DNA from: Clostridiales bacterium
GTDB taxonomy: Bacteria > Bacillota > Clostridia > Christensenellales > CAG-314
Assembly (NCBI GenBank): GCA_004558105.1
Contig: SFEB01000019.1
Span: 1 to 18,438 of the forward strand
Reading direction: 5' to 3'
DNA: 18,438 nt
Positions within the stretch are counted from its first letter, which is position 1. Every line of letters begins with the position of its first letter. The notes beneath the pieces are model-generated. The model had not been told where the DNA came from. It did no database searches and was given only the letters and a program-made list of their open reading frames with translations. A program made the position numbers and the translations under genes. This document shows positions 8,048 through 15,700 of the stretch, one piece after another.

Positions 8048-9160
8048 ATGAGCGAAAAAATCAAAAAAGTAGATTTTGATCAAGTTGATTTTGAACACTT
8101 GACTCCCGAAAGTAACCCCGAATGGTTTAATGCGGACGGTTCACGTAAGGCTATCTGCGAGTTGAAAGAATCTCATTCAGATACGATTAAGATTCTTTCG
8201 CCCGGAAGATTGGTTCTTAAAAGATTTTTCAGGTCCAAGTTATCCGTTATAGGTCTGGTTACGCTTGTCGTGCTTTTCATGTTTTCATTTATCGGTCCGC
8301 TTTTCAGTAAATGGGGCGAAACCGATGAGGATAAATCGCCCGGAAAGATGGAATATTCTGAGATTCTGGTGGAATTTATCGCTGAAGACGGAGAAACTTA
8401 CAGCTACTATAAAATCACCAATACTCCGATGAAATACAACATTTACGGACCCGCAAGTTCCGAACACTGGATGGGTACCGACGACAAGGGTATGGATATA
8501 TTTACCCGTCTGATGTACGGTGGTCGTATATCTTTGACCTTGGGCTTTGTTGTTATTTTCCTGGAAGCAATTATCGGTATTCTTCTCGGCGGTCTTGCAG
8601 GATACTTCGGCGGCTGGGTGGATATGCTTATCATGCGTATAGTCGATATATTCATGTGCGTACCGACAATGCCTATATTGTTGATAGCTTCGTCAATGAT
8701 CGACAGCTGGGACGTCAGTCAGGATTTCCGTATATACTATCTGATGATTATCTTGACTATCTTCGGTTGGTCGGGCGTTGCGCGTCTTGTCCGCGGTCAG
8801 ATTCTTGCACTGAGAGAGCAGGAGTACATGATAGCGGCAGAGGCAAGCGGATTGCCTGTTTCCCGTAAGATAATCAAGCATCTGGTTCCCAATATTTTGC
8901 CGCAACTTATCGTTTCGATGACTTTAGGTCTCGGCGGAATTATCCTGACGGAAGCCACGATGAGTTATTTGAACCTCGGTATTCCTATGCCTAAGGCGGC
9001 GTGGGGTTCTATGATCAACAGAGCCACGAGCGACGAAATCATGGAAAACTATCCCAACATGTGGATTCCCGCCGGCGTATGCATTATTTTGGCGGTTCTG
9101 GCGTTCAACTTTGTCGGCGACGGTTTACGCGACGCATTTGACCCGAAGATGAAGAGGTAA
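8048..9160 (+). CDS. oppC-like: Oligopeptide/dipeptide ABC importer permease, OppC/DppC type
   Basis: This is the second membrane subunit, expected to pair with the preceding permease. It has an acidic N-terminal cytoplasmic extension (about residues 1-55), then a first helix around 65-85 and a modestly enlarged outer loop (about 88-135). The family motif SSEHWMGTDDKGMDIFTRL (138-155) precedes the transmembrane core. The EAA coupling loop lies at about 259-280 (EYMIAAEASGLPVSRKIIKH), and the C-terminus carries LNLGIPMPKAAWGSMI and DGLRDAFDPKMK signatures. At 370 residues it is longer than the roughly 300 typical for the family. Its start lies 14 bp after the first permease, behind GGAGGAG at 8034-8040, so the two are translated from one message. 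Confidence 0.95.
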   Translation: MSEKIKKVDFDQVDFEHLTPESNPEWFNADGSRKAICELKESHSDTIKILSPGRLVLKRFFRSKLSVIGLVTLVVLFMFSFIGPLFSKWGETDEDKSPGKMEYSEILVEFIAEDGETYSYYKITNTPMKYNIYGPASSEHWMGTDDKGMDIFTRLMYGGRISLTLGFVVIFLEAIIGILLGGLAGYFGGWVDMLIMRIVDIFMCVPTMPILLIASSMIDSWDVSQDFRIYYLMIILTIFGWSGVARLVRGQILALREQEYMIAAEASGLPVSRKIIKHLVPNILPQLIVSMTLGLGGIILTEATMSYLNLGIPMPKAAWGSMINRATSDEIMENYPNMWIPAGVCIILAVLAFNFVGDGLRDAFDPKMKR

Positions 9161-9163
9161 CTT

Positions 9164-10513
9164 ATGAAAGAAGAGAAAGATCTGGTTACCACAACGGAAA
9201 CACAGGAAACTGTTGTGGAAAAGAAAAAATCAAAAAAAGATAAAAGTCACTATTTGTCATCTAAGGAAGCACGTCAAAGAGCAAAAGAAAGTATGGCTCA
9301 GATTAAAAAATTTGAGGCGTACAAAAGACGCAAGAACGTAGATGAAAGCGAGTATCTTACTAAAATGAAAGACGACAACAACGTCGTCGAGTTTGATGAC
9401 TTGCATACCTACTTCTTTACCGACGCAGGCGTAGTAAAAGCGGTAGACGGCGTTACCTTTAATATTCCTCACGGTTCCATCGTGGGCGTTATCGGTGAGT
9501 CCGGTTGCGGTAAATCCGTTACCAGTATGTCTTTGATGCAACTCGTTCAAGGTCCTACCGGTCAGATTGTTTCCGGTGCTATCCGTTTTAAGGGCGAAGA
9601 TTATAAGAAAGACGAAAACGGCAATAAAATTCCTATCATGACCGGCGAAATCGACGAAAAAGGCAAGCCCGTTCAACTTAAAAACGAATGGGGCGTACCG
9701 CAGTTTGAAAAGTGCGAATACGTTTACGATATTGCCAAAATGCCGATGAGCGAAATGCGCCGTATCCGCGGTAGCCAAATCGCAATGATTTTCCAGGAAC
9801 CGATGACCAGTTTGAATCCGGTCTTCACCATCGGTCAGCAATTGGATGAAGTTACGATGCTTCATATCGAGGGTGCAACTAAGGAATTTGCCAAACAACG
9901 TAGTATTGAGATGCTTACCCTTGTCGGTATAGCGATGCCCGAAATCGTTTACGGACGCTATCCTCACGAATTGTCAGGCGGTATGCGTCAACGTGTATGT
10001 ATCGCAATGGCTCTTATTTGCGATCCGGAACTTATCATCGCCGACGAACCTACGACGGCTCTTGACGTTACGATTCAGGCACAGATTCTCGATTTGTTGC
10101 GTGAAGTTAAGAAGAAGATGAACGGCTCGATTATGTTCATTACCCACGACCTCGGCGTTATCGCAGAGATGGCGGACTTTGTCGTCGTAATGTATGCGGG
10201 ACGTATCATCGAAATGGGTACCGCTAAGGAAATTTACGAGAATCCTTGCCACCCGTACACCATCGGTCTGCAAAAGAGTAAACCGGCGGTCAACAAGACG
10301 GTTGACAGATTGTACAGTATTCCCGGACAGGTTCCCAATCCTATCGATATGCCCGACTATTGCTACTTTAAAGAACGTTGCAATAAATGCGTTAACAAGT
10401 GTAACGGCTCGTATCCCGAGTTGGTGCATGTAAGTCCGACGCATACCGTTTCTTGTTACAGGTACGAGGATATTTACGCAAACAAACAATCAAAGGAGGA
10501 AAACAATGGCTGA
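9164..10513 (+). CDS. oppD-like: Oligopeptide ABC importer ATP-binding protein, OppD/DppD type
   Basis: This is one of two cytoplasmic ATPases that energise import. It has Walker A GESGCGKS (111-118), Q-loop Gln211, signature LSGGM (270-274), Walker B LIIADEP (290-296) and switch His328. The C-terminal oligopeptide-transporter domain (HPYTIGL onward) carries Cys400, Cys406, Cys409, Cys413 and Cys431. Related DppD proteins use four cysteines here to hold a [4Fe-4S] cluster, so an iron-sulfur site is likely. Two additions are unusual: a Lys/Glu-rich N-terminal extension of about 70 residues, and an insert of about 45 residues (roughly 148-192, with KDENGNKIP and DEKGKPV turns) between the SGAIRFKGED strand and the MRRIRG element before the Q-loop. 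The gene starts 3 bp after the second permease with only a weak GAAGAGG site, consistent with translational coupling. Confidence 0.95.
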   Translation: MKEEKDLVTTTETQETVVEKKKSKKDKSHYLSSKEARQRAKESMAQIKKFEAYKRRKNVDESEYLTKMKDDNNVVEFDDLHTYFFTDAGVVKAVDGVTFNIPHGSIVGVIGESGCGKSVTSMSLMQLVQGPTGQIVSGAIRFKGEDYKKDENGNKIPIMTGEIDEKGKPVQLKNEWGVPQFEKCEYVYDIAKMPMSEMRRIRGSQIAMIFQEPMTSLNPVFTIGQQLDEVTMLHIEGATKEFAKQRSIEMLTLVGIAMPEIVYGRYPHELSGGMRQRVCIAMALICDPELIIADEPTTALDVTIQAQILDLLREVKKKMNGSIMFITHDLGVIAEMADFVVVMYAGRIIEMGTAKEIYENPCHPYTIGLQKSKPAVNKTVDRLYSIPGQVPNPIDMPDYCYFKERCNKCVNKCNGSYPELVHVSPTHTVSCYRYEDIYANKQSKEENNG

Positions 10514-11999
10514 TAAGATTTTAGAGGTAAAACACCTCAGAAAATATTTTCCTCAACAAACCAACTTTTTTGGAAAGCCACAATCCTTCCTGCGCGCAGT
10601 TGACGACGTTTCTCTTTACATCGAAGAAGGTAAAACTCTCGGTATAGTCGGTGAATCCGGTTGCGGTAAAACGACGCTCGGTCGTACGATTTTAAGACTG
10701 CATGAACCCACCTCCGGCGAAGTGCTTTTTAAAAAACTCGACGGTGAAGTCGTTGATATTACCAAACTCAAAAAAGAAGAGTTGAGAAAATTACGTCCTC
10801 AGATTCAGATTATCTTCCAGGACCCGTACAGCAGTTTGTCGCCTCGTATGCCCGTCGGTGAAATCATCGGCGAAGCGGTCAGAGTACACAATATCGTTTC
10901 AAAGGAAGAGTATAAGGATTATATTCTCGACGTCATGAAAAAGTGCGGTTTGCAAACGCATTACTTTGAACGTTATCCCCATGAGTTCAGCGGCGGTCAA
11001 CGTCAACGTATATGTATTGCTCGTGCTTTGGCTCTTAAACCCCGTCTCGTCATCTGCGACGAACCGGTCAGCGCATTGGACGTTTCCATTCAGGCACAGG
11101 TCATCAACTTGTTGAAGGATTTGCAAACGGACTTCGGTTTTTCCTATATGTTCATTTCTCACGACTTGTCGGTCGTTGAACATATCAGTGATAACGTCGG
11201 CGTTATGTATCTCGGCAGTATGGTAGAAACCGGACCGAAAGAGAAGATCTTTTCCAACCCGATGCATCCGTACACAAAGGCATTGTTCTCGGCAGTGCCC
11301 GTACCCGATCCCAACGTTAAGATGAATCGTATAATCCTGAAAGGCGATATTCCTTCTCCTGCCAATCCTCCGAGAGGTTGCAAGTTCCATACTCGTTGTA
11401 TCGAATGCATGGACATCTGCAAAGAAATCACGCCGTTCTTTAACGAATATGAACCGGGACACTTCTGCGCTTGCCATAAGTACGCTCAAAACAGAGAAAT
11501 TCTCGATACGTATATGCATATCAAGTCTTTGCTTGACGGTTATAAAGCAACCGAAGAGAAAGAAAGTAAAATTGCGGCTCTTACCGACAGACAACTCAAA
11601 TCTTATAACAGTCTCGTCCTTAAGATGTTCATAATCGAGGATAAATTGGTATTGGCAATGGCGGGTGATCCTCAAAAAACGCAGGAACTTTCTGAAAAAT
11701 ACGGTTTAACGATTACCGCCATGAAAGAAAAGCGTTATAAAAAGACTCCGCTTGTATGCACCGTCAACAATAAGGAAGAAGCTGAAAAAGCTATTAAACT
11801 TATTGACGGAGTCTTTGAGGCAGAAGGCTTCAGTAAATCAGCCAAGGGTGAAGTTGAGACGAGATTTACCTCCTCGGACGACGCTGAATTCCGCAGCGGC
11901 AGTTTGCTTTACCTCATTCCCAAGGCAATTGAAAAAGAAAAAACCAGAAGAGAAGAAGCAGCAAAACAAGCAGCGGCTGAAAAAGCCAATAAACAATAG
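10506..11999 (+). CDS. oppF-like: Oligopeptide ABC importer ATP-binding protein, OppF/DppF type, with C-terminal extension
   Basis: This is the partner ATPase of the importer. Motifs are Walker A GESGCGKT (49-56), Q-loop Gln105, signature FSGGQ (161-165), Walker B LVICDEP (181-187) and switch His219. A cysteine-rich oligopeptide-transporter domain follows, with Cys292, 298, 301, 305, 321 and 323, another possible iron-sulfur site. The family usually ends near residue 325-330. This protein continues for about 170 residues: a helical charged region, a possible small alpha/beta segment (about 412-470, TPLVCTVNNKEEAEKAIKLI) and an Ala/Lys/Glu tail that looks like a free helix. No domain was recognised in this tail. 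The start overlaps the upstream ATPase gene by 8 bp, and its AAGGAGG (10493-10499) lies inside that gene, so translation is coupled. A terminator follows at 12013. Confidence 0.95.
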   Translation: MADKILEVKHLRKYFPQQTNFFGKPQSFLRAVDDVSLYIEEGKTLGIVGESGCGKTTLGRTILRLHEPTSGEVLFKKLDGEVVDITKLKKEELRKLRPQIQIIFQDPYSSLSPRMPVGEIIGEAVRVHNIVSKEEYKDYILDVMKKCGLQTHYFERYPHEFSGGQRQRICIARALALKPRLVICDEPVSALDVSIQAQVINLLKDLQTDFGFSYMFISHDLSVVEHISDNVGVMYLGSMVETGPKEKIFSNPMHPYTKALFSAVPVPDPNVKMNRIILKGDIPSPANPPRGCKFHTRCIECMDICKEITPFFNEYEPGHFCACHKYAQNREILDTYMHIKSLLDGYKATEEKESKIAALTDRQLKSYNSLVLKMFIIEDKLVLAMAGDPQKTQELSEKYGLTITAMKEKRYKKTPLVCTVNNKEEAEKAIKLIDGVFEAEGFSKSAKGEVETRFTSSDDAEFRSGSLLYLIPKAIEKEKTRREEAAKQAAAEKANKQ

Positions 12000-12012
12000 T
12001 TTTCACGTATTA

Positions 12013-12050
12013 AAAACCACCCCGAAAAATTTCGGGGTGGTTTTATTATT
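12013..12050. terminator. Bidirectional intrinsic terminator between the importer operon and the peptidase gene
   Basis: CCACCCCGAAA (12017-12027) pairs with TTTCGGGGTGG (12030-12040); a four-base AAAA loop is more realistic than the formal two-base gap. Flanking AAAA and TTTT extend the stem, and TTTTATTATT follows on the + strand. The - strand reads a similar stem followed by TTTTTAA. The two genes converge here, so it probably ends both transcripts. Confidence 0.92.
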
Positions 12051-12092
12051 ACGTTTAAAACGTCTGAATATTTGCGTAAGTTTAACCGAAAA

Positions 12093-13325
12093 CTATTTTA
12101 CCCAGTCGCCGTTTTCAAATATGGTTACATGAGTACCGTCTTTTTTGATTCCTTCAACGAACATATCCGGCGTGCCGATCATAAAGTCAACGTGCTCTAC
12201 GCTGTTGTTGACGCCGCGTTCGAAAAGTTGTTTTTCGTCAAGTTGGAGATAGTCTTTTACGCAGGACGGGTAGCCCTTACCGATAGCGAGATGGCAACTT
12301 GCATTTTCGTCGAACAACGTGTTAAAAAACAATCTGTTTTGTTTTGCGATGGGGGACTGTTTACTGACGAGTGCGATTTCACCCAGATAGTGCGTACCTT
12401 CGTCCGTTTCGATAAGTCCTTTGAGGGTTTCATAGCCTTGTTTTGCCCCAAAGTCGACGATACGACCGTCTTTAAATTCGATAAAGAAGTCGTCAATGAT
12501 TTCTCCGTTTTCGCAAAGAGGCAAGGCGTTTACCACTCTGCCGTTTGCAGTCAGCCTGTGTGGAGCGGTAAATACTTCTTCCGTAGGAATGTTTGCCAAA
12601 AATTCTACGCCGTCCTGCGCCTTTTCTTTGGCGGCAAGCCAGACATGGTTATCGGGCAGACCGATAGTGACGTCGGTACCTTTTGCGTTTTTGAGGTGAA
12701 TTGCTTTAAACGCGTTATTATTGAGGAATTCCGCACGGTCGGAAAGGTTATCGCAGTGGTCTTGCCATGCCTTAGTGGGATCGTCCTTATCAAGGCGCAT
12801 AATCGTTGCTATCGCTTCCCAAAGTTTATCGACTGCTTCCGATTCGTTACAATCGGGGAAGACTTTCTGAGCCCATTTAGAGGTCGGAACGGACACTACG
12901 CACCAACGCAAAACGTTGGACATAGTGGCGTTGTGAAAATTCTTCTGAGCCTGAGCGGAGGCTGTGGATACGCGTCTGATTTTTGCCGCGTCCAGACCTG
13001 CGAATACTGCCGGGTCGCTTGCCGCGACGGAAATGAGAGCGACGCCTTTTTTAATGTAATAATCGTTTTTATCGATTTGCCATTGCGGAATATCTTTCAG
13101 AACGTCTTCGCTTGCGTATTGCATGTTAAGGCGTGACAAAACGTCGTCGCGCCAGTTGACGAAAACCTGTCCCGCGCCTGCTTTGTAGGCTTGTTCTACG
13201 ATGATGCGAGCGATATAAGCGCATTCAACGGGGCAGTTAACTACCAAAAACTGATCTTTTTGAAGATTTACGCCGACTTTGATTGCCAATTCGGCAAAAT
13301 GGTTAAGTTTATTATTGTCTATCAT
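12093..13325 (-). CDS. M29-family metallo-aminopeptidase (AmpS/PepS type)
   Basis: This 410-residue cytoplasmic enzyme removes N-terminal amino acids from peptides using two metal ions, by family knowledge. The N-terminal domain contains the Rossmann-like half. The metal and catalytic residues of the family are visible in order: Glu249/Glu250 (IPTEEVFTAPH), Glu316 (THYLGEIALV), His345 and Tyr352 (CHLAIGKGYP), and His378 with Asp380 (EHVDFMIG). Length matches the family. The ATG at 13325-13323 is preceded by GGGAGA (complement of 13333-13338). Only 15 bp separate it from the glycyl-tRNA synthetase stop, so the two are probably co-transcribed. It could help break down peptides brought in by the convergent importer, but this is inference. 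Confidence 0.93.
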   Translation of the reverse strand: MIDNNKLNHFAELAIKVGVNLQKDQFLVVNCPVECAYIARIIVEQAYKAGAGQVFVNWRDDVLSRLNMQYASEDVLKDIPQWQIDKNDYYIKKGVALISVAASDPAVFAGLDAAKIRRVSTASAQAQKNFHNATMSNVLRWCVVSVPTSKWAQKVFPDCNESEAVDKLWEAIATIMRLDKDDPTKAWQDHCDNLSDRAEFLNNNAFKAIHLKNAKGTDVTIGLPDNHVWLAAKEKAQDGVEFLANIPTEEVFTAPHRLTANGRVVNALPLCENGEIIDDFFIEFKDGRIVDFGAKQGYETLKGLIETDEGTHYLGEIALVSKQSPIAKQNRLFFNTLFDENASCHLAIGKGYPSCVKDYLQLDEKQLFERGVNNSVEHVDFMIGTPDMFVEGIKKDGTHVTIFENGDWVK

Positions 13326-13340
13326 TGTATTGTCTCCCGA

Positions 13341-14735
13341 TTAAAATTTAATAAATTCTCTGACGTAGTTTGCCAGATCTTTGACAGGTATACGGATTTG
13401 TTCCATAGAATCGCGGTTACGAATAGTAACGGTATCGTCTTCTAACGTGTCGAAGTCTACCGTCACGCACAACGGCGTACCGATTTCGTCCTGACGGCGG
13501 TAGCGTTTACCGATGCTTCCCGTTTCGTCGTAGTCCACGTCAAATTCTTTGGACAGTTGGGCGTAAATTTCGTTAGCCTTGTCGCCGAGTTTCTTTTGTA
13601 ACGGCAAAATTGCGACTTTATAAGGAGCAAGAGCAGGGTGAAGGCGCAGTACGACGCGGGTGTCGTTACCTTCCAAAGTTTCTTCGTCGTAAGCGTTGCA
13701 GAGGAAAGCAAGCATCATTCTTTCTACGCCAAGAGACGGTTCGATGACGTAAGGCAGATACTTTTCCTGCGTGACGGGGTCGGTATATTCCAAAGATTTA
13801 CCGCACGTTTTCTGATGGCAGTCGAGGTCGTAGTCGGTACGGTCGGCGATGCCCCAGAGTTCTCCCCAGCCGAAGGGGAAGGCAAACTCAAAGTCGGTCG
13901 TCGCTTTGGAATAGAAGCAAAGTTCTTCGGGCTTGTGGTCGCGGAGGCGGAGGTTTTCTTCTTTGATACCGAGGTCGAATAAGAACTGTTTGCAGTAGTT
14001 TTTCCAATATTCAAACCACTCCAGGTCGGTGCCGGGCTTGCAGAAAAACTCCAACTCCATCTGTTCGAACTCGCGCACGCGGAAGATAAAGTTGCCCGGG
14101 GTAATTTCGTTACGGAAAGACTTTCCGATTTGTCCGACACCCATAGGCACGCGTCTGCGGGTACTGCGAATGATATTGGGGAAGTTGACAAAGATACCTT
14201 GCGCCGTTTCCGGGCGGAGATAAATCGTATTTGTACTGTCTTCCGTTACGCCCTGAAAAGTTTTAAACAGCAGGTTAAACTGTCTTATCGGTGTAAAGTC
14301 GTGATTACCGCAGACGGGGCATACGATATGCTTATCTTCGATAAATTGTTCCATTTCCTGATTGGTAGCCTTGGCGCAATCGAATTCCAGACCTTTTTTA
14401 GCGCAATAATCTTCTATAAGGTTGTCGGCGCGGTGACGGCTTTTGCAACTGCGACAATCCATTAACGGGTCGTCGAATTTGCCGCCCAGGTGTCCGGTTG
14501 CGCGCCAGGTAGTAGGATTCATGAGAATAGCGCTGTCGATACCGACGTTTGTGGTAGGTTGTGTGACAAACTTAGTCCACCAAGCCTTTTTGACGTTATT
14601 TTTCATCAACACGCCGAGAGGACCGAAGTCCCAGGTATTGGCGAGACCGCCGTAAATTTCACTGCCGGCAAAAATAAAACCTCTGCCTTTGCACAGATTA
14701 ACGATTTTGTCCATAGTAACCTTGTTGTTTGCCAT
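13341..14735 (-). CDS. glyS (glyQS type): Glycyl-tRNA synthetase, single-chain homodimeric type
   Basis: This enzyme charges tRNA-Gly with glycine. It is the dimeric class II form found in many Firmicutes, archaea and eukaryotes rather than the alpha/beta tetramer. It has 464 residues, within the family range. Features include an N-terminal GFIFAGSEIYGGLANTWDFGP block and a putative zinc site with Cys94/Cys97 (CRSC) and Cys139/Cys142 (CPVC). Class II motif 2 spans 207-227 (FRNEITPGNFIFRVREFEQ) and motif 3 includes GVER (336-339). The C-terminal anticodon-binding domain runs from about 365 to 460. The ribosome binding site is AGGAGA (complement of 14743-14748). A near-consensus promoter lies just upstream, and the leader of about 30 bases is too short for a T-box. 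The M29 peptidase gene follows after 15 bp. Confidence 0.97.
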   Translation of the reverse strand: MANNKVTMDKIVNLCKGRGFIFAGSEIYGGLANTWDFGPLGVLMKNNVKKAWWTKFVTQPTTNVGIDSAILMNPTTWRATGHLGGKFDDPLMDCRSCKSRHRADNLIEDYCAKKGLEFDCAKATNQEMEQFIEDKHIVCPVCGNHDFTPIRQFNLLFKTFQGVTEDSTNTIYLRPETAQGIFVNFPNIIRSTRRRVPMGVGQIGKSFRNEITPGNFIFRVREFEQMELEFFCKPGTDLEWFEYWKNYCKQFLFDLGIKEENLRLRDHKPEELCFYSKATTDFEFAFPFGWGELWGIADRTDYDLDCHQKTCGKSLEYTDPVTQEKYLPYVIEPSLGVERMMLAFLCNAYDEETLEGNDTRVVLRLHPALAPYKVAILPLQKKLGDKANEIYAQLSKEFDVDYDETGSIGKRYRRQDEIGTPLCVTVDFDTLEDDTVTIRNRDSMEQIRIPVKDLANYVREFIKF

Positions 14736-14773
14736 AAAAAACTCTCCTGTTCAGATGATTTTCTCAATCAATA

Positions 14774-14802
14774 ATTATATAACAAGGTCGATAAAAAGTC
14801 AA
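14774..14802 (-). promoter_or_regulatory. SigA-type promoter for the glyS-peptidase unit
   Basis: On the - strand TTGACT (complement of 14797-14802) is followed after 17 bases by a perfect TATAAT (complement of 14774-14779). Transcription should start near 14767, about 32 bases before the glyS ATG. It is back-to-back with the rpsU promoter. Confidence 0.88.
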
Positions 14803-14869
14803 TAAACGGGCGATACTTTGTAGGCAAAAGCAGGCAAAACAAAAACATAAAAATTTTACGGCGTTTTGC

Positions 14870-14898
14870 TTGACAAAAAGGCGAGGATTTTATAAAAT
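14870..14898 (+). promoter_or_regulatory. SigA-type promoter for rpsU
   Basis: A perfect TTGACA (14870-14875) is followed after 17 bases by TAAAAT (14893-14898); the overlapping TATAAA at 14891 is an alternative with a 15-base spacer. The expected start is near 14905, giving a leader of about 40 bases before the rpsU ATG. Confidence 0.85.
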
Positions 14899-14946
14899 GA
14901 ATAGGCAAAAAAGAAATCCGTGTGTGCGGAAAGGGGGCGAAAAAGA

Positions 14947-15126
14947 ATGTCGACAGTCAGAGTAGGCGAAAACGAAACGTTGGATAATGCGTTGCGTCGT
15001 TTTAAACGTAAATGCGCTCGTGACGGTATCATCGGTGACCTTAAAAAGAAGGAACACTACGAAAAACCCTCCGTTCGCCGCAAGAAGAAGGCAGAGGCAG
15101 CCCGTAAACGCGGTTCACGCAGCTAA
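14947..15126 (+). CDS. rpsU: Small-subunit ribosomal protein S21
   Basis: This 59-residue basic protein matches S21 along its whole length: MSTVRVGENETLDNALRRF, then FKRKCARDGIIGDLKKKEHY, then a Lys/Arg-rich tail (SVRRKKKAEAARKRGSRS). It binds the 30S subunit and helps initiate translation. The ATG at 14947 was chosen over an upstream GTG at 14920 because S21 begins with this sequence and AAGGGGG lies at 14931-14937. It has its own promoter and is followed by a terminator, so it is likely expressed mainly as a single gene, with some read-through into the next gene. Confidence 0.97.
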   Translation: MSTVRVGENETLDNALRRFKRKCARDGIIGDLKKKEHYEKPSVRRKKKAEAARKRGSRS

Positions 15127-15157
15127 TCAATAAAAATCGATTAAATTTTACCAAAGA

Positions 15158-15194
15158 AAAATCTGTCGTTATTCCGACAGGTTTTTTATTTTAT
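15158..15194 (+). terminator. Intrinsic terminator after rpsU
   Basis: CTGTCG (15163-15168) pairs with CGACAG (15175-15180) around a six-base loop. The stem is extended by T-G and A-T pairs and followed by GTTTTTTATTTTATT. It lies 31 bases after the rpsU stop, before the 15262 gene. Confidence 0.85.
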
Positions 15195-15261
15195 TCTCGT
15201 TACATTATATCTTTTACTACCGTTTTAATTAAGGCTGAACGCACGACAAGGAGGAGGAAAT

Positions 15262-15639
15262 ATGTCGTCTTTTAAAGTTTATGCCAAACAAGCCAAACAA
15301 AGGCTGAAAAACAACTTTTGGAGCGACGTCATAGACGAACGCAACCAGGCGAAGCAAACGCGCGACATCGTAGAGGCGCAAAGTTTTCTTGTAAGACAAA
15401 AGCAGGAACTAAAAGAGCGGATATACAACGCCGATTTTGAAAGCGACGAAGAATTTTACCGTCGCGTCAAGCAAATACTGTCGGGAGAGGAGGTGGTTAC
15501 CAATCCTCTGTCGGTACTCATAGATCATGATGCGGTCGCTACGATGTCGGAAAGTCAGAAACAAGCATATCTTTTAAAACTTTCCAACCGTTTTCAGCAG
15601 GCGGTGGAGCGTTACGCGCAGGAAAAACGGCAGGCATGA
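15262..15639 (+). CDS. Uncharacterised charged helical protein downstream of rpsU
   Basis: A 125-residue cytoplasmic protein that I do not recognise. The start is well supported by AAGGAGGAGG (15248-15257). It has no signal peptide or membrane segment. Composition is strongly charged (Lys, Arg, Glu, Gln) and suggests helices: residues 1-50 (VYAKQAKQRLKNNFW then SFLVRQKQELKERI), a middle segment ESDEEFYRRVKQILSGEE, and a final helix LLKLSNRFQQAVERYAQEK. In many Firmicutes rpsU is followed by yqeY, a GatB-like helical protein of about 148 residues. This protein occupies that place, but I do not see the YqeY sequence pattern. No clear promoter was found, so it may depend on read-through of the rpsU terminator. 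It ends at a strong bidirectional terminator. Confidence 0.82.
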   Translation: MSSFKVYAKQAKQRLKNNFWSDVIDERNQAKQTRDIVEAQSFLVRQKQELKERIYNADFESDEEFYRRVKQILSGEEVVTNPLSVLIDHDAVATMSESQKQAYLLKLSNRFQQAVERYAQEKRQA

Positions 15640-15658
15640 CAGCGTGTCTTATGCAATT

Positions 15659-15691
15659 AAAAAGGCGACGTTTATACGTCGCCTTTTTTAT
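15659..15691. terminator. Bidirectional intrinsic terminator
   Basis: AAAAAGGCGACGT (15659-15671) pairs perfectly with ACGTCGCCTTTTT (15676-15688) around a TTAT loop, giving a GC-rich core with a T-run on the + strand. The - strand gives a matching stem followed by TTTTTAATT. It separates the convergent 15262 and 15701 genes and probably serves both. Confidence 0.93.
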
Positions 15692-15700
15692 ATCGTTATT

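Noticed and set aside
9257..9967. 236-codon open frame on the - strand within the OppD-type gene
   Set aside because: Antisense to conserved ATPase motifs, without its own signals.
12072..13136. 354-codon open frame on the + strand opposite the peptidase gene
   Set aside because: It overlaps almost all of a gene with intact M29 metal-binding residues; its translation is Phe/Cys/Val-rich in the way of a reverse-strand shadow and has no family features.
14920..14946. Upstream GTG start for rpsU adding nine residues
   Set aside because: S21 family N-terminus begins at the ATG at 14947, which has AAGGGGG at the right distance.
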